From: Cydia pomonella
Taxonomy: Eukaryota; Arthropoda; Insecta; Lepidoptera; Tortricidae
Length of the DNA stretch: 64,000 bases
Assembly: GCF_033807575.1 (NCBI RefSeq)
Contig: NC_084720.1
Span: forward strand, 18,359,570-18,423,569
Direction: 5' to 3'
Shown in pieces: positions 32,087-42,091 of the stretch. The position numbers and the translations under genes are program-made. The stretch's first letter is position 1, and every line of letters begins with the position of its first letter. The notes under the pieces were generated by a model, which saw only the letters and a program-made list of their open reading frames with translations, had not been told where the DNA came from and did not search any database.

Positions 32087-32322
32087 GCCCGATTCGAAGA
32101 ATGAAATGATACGATAACGATAAGTTCTCATTTAGATATCGTTTGTATATCGTATAATTGAAAGAAGCAACTCGATTCGGGCAACCAATGTCTTTTAACA
32201 TTAGAAATATAGTAGATAGATATTATTGGGATCACAGCGGAATCACTTTGTTTTTTAGTTATCGATCTTTTAAAGATCTTTCCAAGATCTTAAACGTGTC
32301 TTAATCATTCTTGGAATCGGGC
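32087..32322. mobile_element. MITE with GCCCGATTCGAAGAATG ends
   Basis: GCCCGATTCGAAGAATGAAA at the left and ATCATTCTTGGAATCGGGC at the right are imperfect inverted repeats around an AT-rich interior. Confidence 0.55.
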
Positions 32323-32805
32323 AGAAGGTAGGGCAAAAGTAATCTCATGATAGGTCGTTAGGTCCCGACCTAATTATAAGTTAGAGATCAAGCTTCTCAG
32401 GATCCAGTAATTACTAATTAAATAATAATTATATTAACTAGATATTACATGTTCGGGCAGAGCACTTAATCGGCTTAAGAATAAGATTCTCTCAGATACG
32501 TCAAGCTTCATCTGTCGGTACTCGTGACTTAGACTTAATACGTGAATAAAGTATGAAAGTAGATTTTAGAGTTTTAGTACAGTCATCAGCAGATATAATT
32601 AAGCGGGTGTGGTGTTCAAAAATGATATACACACTTTCTTATTATCTTAAGACTTACGATGAACTTGTGTACAAAGCATTTTTAACATGTCCCCAGCTAT
32701 ATAAAAATCTGAATTTGTTTGTGAATTGAAATATAATCCTTGTTCCTAAAAAAAACAGCACTCTTCAATAATTTCTAACTTTTTTTTAAAGCATTCTTAT
32801 GGCTT

Positions 32806-33140
32806 AGTTTCATTGGTCGATAATAAGGTGTACGGAAATTCTTCGCAGGCGGTATAACGACTAATGAAACTCATAAGTTGATAGTTCGGTCGATATCCGG
32901 CTTGCGGGTGACTCCCCGCAAGCGGTGAGGTAATATAACACGGTCGATATAAAGCATACGGGGACATCCCGTAGGTGGTATCACGACTAATGAAACTCAT
33001 AAGTTGACAGTTCGGTTGATATAAACCATACAGGTGACTCGTCGCAAGCGGTAAGGTGGTATAACGACTAGTGAAACTCTTAATGGCATGCGTCTTGGAT
33101 ATTAATCTCCCATGTACGGGCCCTATCGACCAATGAAACT
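32806..33140. mobile_element. Inverted-repeat element with internal tandem units
   Basis: AGTTTCATTGGTCGATA (32806-32822) and its exact reverse complement (33124-33140) define the ends. Inside, CTAATGAAACTCATAAGTTG recurs at 32861 and 32987 (126-base spacing), with a diverged third copy at 33068. The internal units carry the terminal motif itself, so the element appears to have grown by internal duplication. Confidence 0.65.
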
Positions 33141-33655
33141 GATCCCTTATTGACCATAAAATAATGTATAAATTGAATAAAGCTGTTGTACCAGTTGTTA
33201 TAAAAGTCTGACAATTCTTACTAGTCTTAGTACCGGCCGGAGGTCATGTTTTCCGGAAGAATCTTAACACCGCGAACTAGGATTTTTCATACACGGTACA
33301 GCGACATCTAGCTGATAATTCGACAACTGTCATTAATTCCTTGCAAATAAAACTAGGACTAGGAAATACATACATACAATTGTTGAAAATTACAATCAAA
33401 AATTAATAATAGGGCGTTTTTACACCGCCAAACGTCTTTCTATTTTTGACAGTTACTTTTAAGATTTTAAAATTTACTTATACCAGTAACTTACCCGGGC
33501 TTCGCACGGGTTACAAATCCTTAAAAAATTATACACCTTTCTCAAAAATCACTCTATTGATTGCATAAACCACATGAAAATCCCTTCAGTAGTTTTGAGT
33601 TTATTCCGAACATACATTCATACAGACAGATGCGGCGGGGGACTTTGTTTTAAAG

Positions 33656-33850
33656 ATAAGATAAAGATTATTTATTATTCAACTAGGCATATTACAATGC
33701 GCTTATAAACGTCAAATAAAGCTACCTACACCGGCTCTAACCCTACACCTCTGATCCAAGAAGATTTAAATCCCACCTCAATTGGAGAAGGGTATCCCAA
33801 TATGGACCGGCGAGAAACTCGGCGGGACACATCTTTTCAAAACGTTACAT
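33656..33850 (-). repeat. Retroelement 3' region-like dispersed sequence
   Basis: It contains TTTATTATTCAACTAGGC, AATCCCACCTCAATTGGAG and AACTCGGCGGGACACATC, which I recognise as common lepidopteran dispersed sequence. The AATAATAAATAATC tail on the minus strand suggests a 3' end. Confidence 0.45.
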
Positions 33851-33967
33851 CTTATAATTAACATGCATTAAATAAGAAAAAAATACAATTTAGAATACTA
33901 TAGAAATCATGCAATTACATACAGTTTCTACTTTTCTTTATAGAAATTTTATCAAAAAATATATATA

Positions 33968-34358
33968 CAAGGCGCCCGTGAGCATTGCGAGAGATTTTAA
34001 CATTTTTAACCGTGCATTCCTGACCGATTCCTGTACATAAAACGTAATTTTTATTGATAAACACATAACCTAAAATTAACTAAAAAGTTTTTTTTTTATA
34101 TTTGGGGGTAGCCTTTCGAATACATTTTTTAAATTTTTCGATGTCAATCAATAGGTATGTCCAGACTAGACCTCAAAGTGGCAATACTGCAGTCAAAAAT
34201 GTGTTTTGACCCGACTTATGGCGAAAGGATGATTTCGGAAAACATTTAATTATCTCTGAATCTAGGCCTAATCCAGAAAATTTTATATGACATTTTAGTT
34301 TCTAAATATTACCAGGAATGCTTAGTTAAAATGTCTCGCAATGCTTACGGGCACCTTG
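33968..34358. mobile_element. Mariner-like MITE with CAAGG ends and TA target
   Basis: The left end CAAGGCGCCCGTGAGCATTG and right end CAATGCTTACGGGCACCTTG are inverted repeats. They extend inward through GAGATTTTAAC and GTTAAAATGTCTC. TA flanks both ends (33966-33967 and 34359-34360). There is no transposase frame. Confidence 0.65.
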
Positions 34359-34702
34359 TAGGTTATATCAAATCATTCAAATACGTAGCTCTTTCAGAAA
34401 ACATATCGAATTCTTACAAACGGAAAAGAAAAATAAAATTAATAAAGAAATGAAAATATACATTAAATAAATCTGACATATTGCTATACCTAAAAAAATA
34501 TTTGATGTGCTTTCTTACCTGAGCTGTGTCACCTATACAATGATTTTACATGTACACATAATACAATGATGTTAATTGCTACTTGTTTTTACAGTTTCTG
34601 GTTTGGACCATGCATGTTTGTCTGTCAAGTAGCCCTCGACTCTGTAATAAGCCTTCAACATCAATGACTTTTTTAAGTAATTCTTAAGAGCTGGTGATTA
34701 TA

Positions 34703-35175
34703 CAGAATGATTCAGGAGACGTGAGCAGGATCAAGCCTGCATATTCAGTAAATTATCAGCAACTGTTTCGTACCAGTATTTGTGATATTAACGTTAATTT
34801 AATTTTTACTGTTAAAAAAAAAGAGTTTTATTTTATTTACGATATTTATGGTCACGCTCTTTGTTTTATCCATAATAAGTGACAAATTGAATGTCGTCGG
34901 AGTGTGGTTACTTTTATAAAATCGTATCTCACTTAAGTGTGACATTTTATTTTCTTCATAATCAAAGTGCTGTCATAACGGTTAAAGAGGTTTTATCTTC
35001 GTTAATTAAGTATTGTAAGGTGTCCATGATTGTAGATAATCAAATTTGTCCTTAACATAAAGTTAAATAACAGATAAAAAGCGTGATTGTTTTATTTATA
35101 TATGATGGTGAACGATGCAATAACATTTACTGATTGTGTAGGCTTAGTCCTGCTCACGTCTCATGAATCACCCTG
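34703..35175. mobile_element. Mariner-like MITE with CAGRRTGATTCA ends and TA target
   Basis: CAGAATGATTCAGGAGACGT (left) and ACGTCTCATGAATCACCCTG (right) are imperfect inverted repeats that continue through GAGCAGGATCAAGCC and GGCTTAGTCCTGCTC. TA dinucleotides flank the 473-base element. Confidence 0.65.
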
Positions 35176-35345
35176 TATAAGCCGTAATGATTATAATAGA
35201 GAACTTAGTGAATTAACGCCTGCTGGAAGATTTACCAAAATTGAGACCTTTTCCCAGCAGTGGGATATATATGTAGCTATACGACTTCTAAAATAAAATA
35301 ATAAATTAACTTATCTATCACAAACACACAAGAAACATAATATTA

Positions 35346-35412
35346 TTACCGGCGTGAATCGAACCCGGATCCCGATCCCACAACTCCCCCCTTGCTAACT
35401 CAATCAGGACGC
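35346..35412 (-). other. tRNA-like sequence
   Basis: The minus strand carries a B-box-like GGGTTCGATTC followed by ACGCC and an upstream GAGTTAGCAAGG. A full cloverleaf could not be drawn. It is probably a SINE head or tRNA remnant. Confidence 0.35.
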
Positions 35413-35559
35413 AACCAGGGTTCTTTTTTTGCATTCCCAGTTGAACCCTAAAACATGAAACCCAGTTTGATTTGTTATAACGACATGAGTAATGCATTGT
35501 GCACTTGACAGTACATATTAGAAAAAACCGCAGTCATAATTCCTCATTTGTCAGACGTG

Positions 35560-35755
35560 ACTACCCACCCTGCCTATGAAGCCGATGGTTCCGGGTTCAA
35601 ATCCTGGTAAGGGCATTTATTCGTGTGATGAGCACGGATGTGTTCCTGGGTCATGGGTGTTCATGACCCAGTAACAAATATCCGTGTTCATCACACGAAT
35701 AAATGCCCTTACCAGGATTTGAACCTGTGGTACTTAGTTAATTTGTGTAATATTC
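35560..35755 (+). mobile_element. Fold-back SINE, family A
   Basis: The plus strand runs from the tRNA-like head (GACTACCCACCCTGCC, GGGTTCAAATCCTGG) to CTGGGTCATG (35655). It then turns around through a 6-base loop (35656-35661) into an inverted copy of the same segment (35662-35726). The SINE 3' section (TTAGTTAATTTGTGTAATA) follows. The arms are about 64 bases and nearly identical. Confidence 0.75.
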
Positions 35756-35876
35756 TAAAATTTTTATGTATTTGTTTGTGTAATTATTATGACTTTGTTT
35801 TAAATGGTTTAAGTAATCTTATATAAATAAGGGACGACGGACACAACTTTATTTTTATTTCTATCAATTCTCAGCG

Positions 35877-35995
35877 ACCATTTCTCGAATGGTTTTAGAC
35901 TAATATTATTAGACCACGAACTGTCAAGTCGTGTGGGTTACCATGGCAACACACGACACCAATAATATTACACTAATACCGTTCGAGAAATGGGC
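35877..35995. mobile_element. Short palindromic MITE
   Basis: CCATTTCTCGAATGG and CGTTCGAGAAATGG bound an interior with CTAATATTATTAG and AATAATATTACACTAA in inverted relation around GTGTGGGTTACCATGG. Confidence 0.55.
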
Positions 35996-35999
35996 CTCA

Positions 36000-36970
36000 G
36001 ACATGAGAGTAGGTATATGCTCTAATAACATATTTTTGCATATTAAATCTATTTCTTACTTCATGAAGCCACAAATGCGCTTGATATTTCTTATTTTGGA
36101 GCAATAAAATAAATAAATGATGCGTCTCCTAAACGCATATTGTACTTATTGTTGCGTGTAGCGTCAATAGGTGAACGTGATTATTTTCATAATTTAATTA
36201 TTATGAACATACGGTAAAGATCGTAAAATTGCAGAGGAGTATCATTAAACGCATACGCAAACGCAAATATGGCATTATGCCTACTAGAGATCCTTAGATA
36301 GACCTAGAAATCTTTTCATTTTTGACGATGTTAGTCTGCCTGTCCGTGCCCGTCATAGTTAAAAAACAGTAGTCAATTCAATTCAAAATATTTATATTTC
36401 ATTCATTTCAGACTATTGCCCATACGAGTAGATACCTATACACAAAATGATTAAATATGATAAGATACAATATTGGTGTAAGTAACAAAATCAATAAAAT
36501 TGAATATTTAGTTAAAATTACAATTAATTTAATCAGAGGAACCTAGCTGTTGTACAGTAACTGTCGGACAGTTTTATGTTTAAAAAAAAACAGACTTCAG
36601 AATGGTGTCCTTTTCTCGTGTCTTTTATTCGCTCAAAAAAGATATTTTGGAACGTGTCTATAATCACACATTTTGCACACTTGCTATAAAATGTAGTATT
36701 ATCATTTTTAGCGAGGAATCTTCATACCGTGTTTAGGTATGAAGCTTGTTAAGTTGCCTAAGTAAGATAAGAGATTGAAAAGCTTGATTATATCACTATT
36801 GTTTACAATACTTTTTCTACGAGTCATCTAAAATAATACTTTTTTTACTATAAAACATAAATAATAAATGAAAATTCGTAAGTATTTCAGTAGACAAAAG
36901 ACATAAACGCAAGGAATTGTGTTTAAACTGCGTCTTTATTATATTGTTAACTTGCTCACATGTTTTAAAT
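36000..36970. other. No gene seen; weak repeat similarity
   Basis: AT-rich sequence. The stretch 36709-36815 shares GAAGCTTG, AGTTGCCT and GATTGAAAAGCTTGATT with 8355-8430. Nothing else is recognised. Confidence 0.35.
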
Positions 36971-36978
36971 ACCTACAT

Positions 36979-37247
36979 GACGACCGGTTATGCCTAGTGG
37001 GTAGTGACCCTGCCTACGAAGCTGATGGTCCCGGGTTCAAATCCTGGTAAGGGCATTTATTCGTGTGATGAGCATGGATATTTGTTCCTGAGTCATGGGT
37101 GTTTTCTATGTATTTAAGTATTTTATAAATATTTATATATTATATATATCGTTGTCTAAGTACCCTCAACACAAGCCTTATTGAACTTACTGTGGGACTT
37201 AGTCAATTTATGTAATAATGTCCTATAATATTTAATATTTATTTACA
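36979..37247 (+). mobile_element. tRNA-derived SINE, family A, near-complete
   Basis: It runs from GACGACCGGTTATGCCTAG through the B-box CGGGTTCAAATCC and GTGATGAGCATGGATATTTG to an AATATTTATTT-type tail, colinear with 14286-14560 in the opposite orientation. Confidence 0.8.
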
Positions 37248-37985
37248 TGTTAAATTCCTAACCACATGCAAACCCGCGGGCTCTAACTAGCATATAATCT
37301 ACCTTTATACACAAACCAATCTCAGACACTTGGTAAACCATTCGGTTGTAAAATTAGGTAATAAAATCTAATGGCGTCCCACTATATTGTGTGTGCTCGG
37401 TCAATTATGACGGACAATTACTATGCCTACTGTATATGTTGTAGATATATTATAGGTAATTTTAATGTGATATCGTGGCGGTATAAGGGCTTATGTTATG
37501 ACAATATTGATAATTTGTGACTGTGTGACGCTGTGTTTAAGATACACTACTAGTAACTTAGTGGAATAAGGTCTTATAGAGACTATGAAGATATTGATAA
37601 ATGAAGATAATTAGGCATCAGTAAGTGAAATTTAAAATTACATATTGAAATTTAAAAAATTACAATAAACCAATGTCATAATTTTTTTTTAACTTTCAAA
37701 AAGAAAATAGAAAATGGTACAATTCGATTCATTTTATTGAAAAATATATTGTAAAACAACTACTTATATCCATAAACGCAATATTCAAGGTCAAAATAGC
37801 ATTTTTCTTGTTCTTCCATACATTTAGGACAACCTAATATAATGTGTGTTAGAGGCGTTTCAATCGTCGAGTGCGAGCGTCAGACATTAACTCTCATTTC
37901 TGACCTTTGTGTTGCTTAAATGCCATGAGTCCTATATAGACATTTGATCCTCAGGAAAATCAAGATCGATTGACATTATTTACAA

Positions 37986-38156
37986 AAACCGGACAAGTGC
38001 AAGTCGGACTCGCACACCGAGGTTTCCGTACTTTTTAGTATTTGTTGTTATAGCGGCAACAGAATACATCATCTGTGAAAATTTCAACTGTCTAGCTATC
38101 ACGGTTCATGAGATACAGCCTGGTGACAGACGGACGGACGGACGGACGGAGCCATA
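37986..38156 (+). repeat. Dispersed repeat without the 5S-like insert
   Basis: It matches 1556-1866 at GTCGGACTCGCACA, GTTGTTATAGCGGCAACAG and GAGATACAGCCTGGTGACAG and ends in GACGGACGGACGG, but lacks the 5S-like block. Confidence 0.6.
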
Positions 38157-38624
38157 AAACTGTCAAGTAGCCAATTTACATCAGATCATTATTGTGTTCA
38201 ATATTATTTTAACACACAATTAAACGACAAAAAGTTGAATACGGGTATTAAAGAGAAAAAAAAACAGTCCGTTATCGATTTTATTTACGATTTAAAATTT
38301 CATTAATTTCAGACAATATTCATATTAATATTCATTATAGATTAGATTACTTTGCCTATAATTCTACGCAAGAAAACCCACAATATTACATACTAATACC
38401 AGCAATATCAATGATGGCTACACCCATTTTGATGAAATATTAATGCGAATGATGACCGATTTATTAGATGAGCTGCAATTACGCTGTAATATGTATATTG
38501 ATTCTAAATGTCACACGACATGGTATGGTTACCACGTGTTATGTTGATACTGAAATAGTACAGTCAGAAACAATATTATTCAAATTCATTTTTAAAGTTA
38601 ATAGTGCAAAAATACTCCTAATAT

Positions 38625-38780
38625 AGTGGACCCACTATATAGGGGACCCCCTAGACCTATATGGTGGGAAAATTTGCTGCTTATGGATGAGGTCTTGGTG
38701 GCTCAGATGGCAGAGCGCTGGAGTATCGATCCAGAGGCCGTGAGTTCAAGTCTCACCCAGGGCAGTAATTTTTCTACTTT
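38625..38780 (+). mobile_element. Repeat containing a complete tRNA cloverleaf
   Basis: The segment AGACCTATATGGTGGGAAAA, TTTGCTGCTTATGGATGAG, a tRNA-like unit and AATTTTTCTACTTTTAAAT also occurs at 58408-58550. The tRNA-like unit is therefore carried inside a dispersed family that includes sequence on both sides. Confidence 0.6.
38692..38764 (+). tRNA. tRNA-like cloverleaf, anticodon ATC (Asp codon GAT), probably SINE-borne
   Basis: All four stems pair. Acceptor GTCTTGG with CCAGGGC has two G-T pairs. D-stem GCTC pairs with GAGC, anticodon stem CTGGA with TCCAG, and T-stem GTGAG with CTCAC around TTCAAGT. The 7-base anticodon loop GTATCGA gives ATC at the expected place. The usual aspartate anticodon is GTC, and the flanks recur with a decayed copy at 58459-58531. 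It is therefore more likely the conserved head of a repeat than a host tRNA gene, although the intact fold leaves this open. Confidence 0.5.
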
Positions 38781-38989
38781 TAAATTTATTCTAATATTAT
38801 TCAAAATTAAAAAAAATCTAAGTAGGCGACAAGGGCTTTTTTACAAGTCAATTTACACTTCAAAAATATCTACTATACTTTAATACTTTTAGATATTTTT
38901 AGAGACAAGCTTCTTGCGACTTCATCTGAGTGGGATGATAATAATGATGATGAATACTACCCTATGTCTTTCCTTTTGGGAAGCGGCCT

Positions 38990-39203
38990 GGGGGCAGATT
39001 TTTGAATTTCGAGTGCTCGATTTCGTATAATTCCCTTCAATTTATCTCCACTACTAGGCATTTAAATTCTAACAATTGAAAACGAGTGGTCAATATTAGA
39101 TTCCCAATTTCTATTGCTCGTATTTCTAAAATATCAATTCGCCGTTTTCCACAGATTTTCGAGTGACGAATTCAAGCGCTCGAAATTAAATAATCAGCCC
39201 CCT
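38990..39203. mobile_element. Palindromic MITE with GGGGGCAGATT ends
   Basis: GGGGGCAGATTTTTGAATTT and AAATTAAATAATCAGCCCCC bound an interior with further inverted words (TCGAGTGCTCGA and AAGCGCTCGA). Confidence 0.55.
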
Positions 39204-39209
39204 GGGCGG

Positions 39210-40530
39210 GAGGTAATAAAGTAGAAGTTTTTGTAAGACAAATATAGTCTGTATGTCAGCTGCTTTTCATATTGATTGCAAGTTTAACATGGTACAAAAT
39301 TCCTTGACTGTAGTTTTATTCGAAAGCTTTCGTGAGACACCTAAAATATGTAACACAACATAACACATGTTGCCAATAGCGACGAGAGTCATGTAAGTGT
39401 AGTTGTGATATTTACATATTTTAGTGTTAGTATTAATGCAACATATTTATGATTAAAGTAAAAAGTAAATAGTATTTTATGCAACAGTTGTTTAAGTAAG
39501 AGAGGTGAAAAAAGGCGAGTGGTTTGAGTAACAATTTGAGGCGAATCCGAAAATTGTTAATAAAGACGCCACGAGTATTTTTTGACTCAGTTAAACAACG
39601 TTGCATACAATACTTTTTCTACGACCAACAAACAGTTACTTTGAAATAAAATTGTAAATTTAACAAATATTTTTCATGTTATCTATCGCGATTTTGAAGG
39701 CAGCAAATTTTGTGACTTCTTGGGTCACCACTGATATTTCTTCAGGCGTATTAGACAGTAAGTTTTCATCTTCATCCATTTTAACTTGAAAGACACACTG
39801 TTTTTAAAACAAAGGTGAAGTTTTCATTCGACAACCACAATAACCACATTAGTAGCAAAGAATGGAGGGTACGGGCAGGAAAATGAACGAATGAAATGAA
39901 AAAAAAACTTGTCTATGGTTCACTTACTTGTCAGATATGACATTTAAATAAGGTTAGCAACAATGTATGTTACAATATACATACAATATTTGTTAAGTGC
40001 TCCTTACACGAAGTATCGAAAAGTGCCAAAACGATACTGCGTGTATGCACAAATGCGTTTTTAGGGAATAGACTAAAGACTGGTCTTGACCACTATAAGG
40101 TAGGGTTTTAAAGATGTAGATCCATTTGTCATTTAAACTGGATCTATTACTAAAAAAAGTTGGATCTAACGAACAAAAAAAATCTCACTAGATCCATCTT
40201 GGATCTACTGGTTGGATCTATCGAGAATGAAGGTGTGCACGACCCAATAACAAATAAAAGTACGGGAGTAGAAAAAGTAAAAAGTCATTTATTCAAGTAG
40301 GATTTTACAATCTCTTTTGAATAGTCAAGTTTTCTTTCAAGCGGATGTTATGTAAGCATTTTCTAAAACAAGAGCTCGAATAATATCCATCATTATTATA
40401 TTTATAGTATGTATTCTATAAATATGTGGTGGTTTACTGTTATTATTTATTTATGTAGTTTATAAATATGGTTTGCTTTTTTTATTCATTCAATATATTT
40501 TTTTCTCTGCACCAATTCTAGGTATCTCTG
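39210..40530. other. No gene seen; one MITE-like palindrome
   Basis: At 39477-39618, TATGCAACAGTTGTTTAA and TTAAACAACGTTGCATA form an inverted pair. About 40095-40240 has several TAGATCCA/TGGATCTA words in both orientations. The rest is unassigned AT-rich DNA. Confidence 0.4.
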
Positions 40531-40535
40531 TTTGG

Positions 40536-40632
40536 CCCTATGGTTGACTGGTAGAGAATGCCATTTGGCACTAAGTCCGCCATTTGTACATTGTTGTATA
40601 TATTTTGTGCAATAAAGCTTAAATAAATAAAT
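40536..40632 (+). repeat. Retroelement 3' end remnant
   Basis: GGTTGACTGGTAGAGAATGC, AAGTCCGCCATTTGTAC and TGTGCAATAAAGCTTAAATA form the same 3' block seen reversed at 5446-5532 and 9236-9327. Confidence 0.55.
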
Positions 40633-40940
40633 TAATTAAAAATAAATAACAGCTTATAAAATAGAAAATTCAACAATTATAATTTACCACCAATATACAT
40701 TTCATAATTCATTCATTTATATATAGGAGGCCATGCATTTTTGTCATTAATATAATTTTCGACTGTGTAATATGCCTTATGCTGTAGATCAGATGTAACA
40801 TATTTTTTAAGTCCAGGAAATGGTAAATCCAGTGCTTCCCTTGGCAACTTATTGTAGACACTGTCCTAGAAAAGATTTCTTTACTCACTTAATACGAGAT
40901 CTAGTTATTGCTATTTTGTGATTATTTCTAGCACTTTAGA

Positions 40941-41029
40941 TAAGTAAATAAATATTATACGACATTATTACACAAATTGACTAAGTCCCACAGTAAGCTC
41001 AATAAGGCTTGTGTTGAGGGTACTTAGAA
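40941..41029 (-). mobile_element. SINE family A, 3' fragment
   Basis: It contains ACACAAATTGACTAAGTCCC and CTCAATAAGGCTTGTGTTGA, the distal body and AAAT tail of the family A SINE; the tRNA-like head is absent. Confidence 0.65.
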
Positions 41030-42091
41030 CTTTGCATTTTATGAAAGGTTTCTAAATTTTTTAGAGCATAATAATATGCAGTCGTATATGTATGATGCCA
41101 TTGTTAGGATATTTATTTCTCCGAAACGTTCTCTTAATGAAACACCCTAACTAAAATTATTATTATACGATTTATCAAGTTACCGGTGTCATCAAAAGAG
41201 TTTGTCTACCTACTACGCGTATTTATTTACAGAGCCGATAAGATAGCAGTCGAACAAGCAATAAAGCATGTATAATAAGACAATAACCTAAAGATAAAGT
41301 GAAGGCCTTTGGCCAGCTCACCCGTGGATAAGGCAAGTGAGTACGCATACATTTTTTTGCATATTCAGGGTTATACATAAATAAAATAAAATAAAAAAGC
41401 CTTTTTATTCCGACTCGTTACAGTTTTGATCCAAGGTTAAGTCTAATTTATATTAATTTATCTTAAAATGTATCTAAACACTATTTATTTGTTTTTATTT
41501 GAATGAGCGTACCTCCTCGAGAGTACAGGTCTCTCCCAGTATGCGACAATTCTGCCTGCCCGAAATCTTGAAAAATAGTAGAGGTAAGTTAAAATATATG
41601 TTTCCTATCCTTAAAGTAAACAGTGTCCACGAATTATTATTAAAACAGTCAATTTCCAATATTGGAAATCGACAAAGTGGATATGAAAACCCTGACAATT
41701 CCCACCTCTTTTCCATTATCTATTTAAGGAGTAATAACTAGTAAGTAAGTAAGTAAATATTCTTTATTGCACCACAAAGAAGACAAATTAAAAAAAAACA
41801 GATTTACAATGTAAAGAAAGGTAGCAACAGGCGGTCTTATCGCTGTAAGCGATCTCTTCCAGACAACCTTAGGGTAGCAGGATATAAAGAACAGTAAGTT
41901 TTTAGAACAGGTAGTGCACGAATGAATTAGAGGAATAGGAAAATTACACATACATGAAGCAGACAGTACATACAGTACATTTACAATTTAAATAAACATA
42001 TAAATATAACAATACATACCTATATTAAAATAAATAAATATTAGATACATATCTAAATATACATACATACATAATATAACACAGCGGCACA

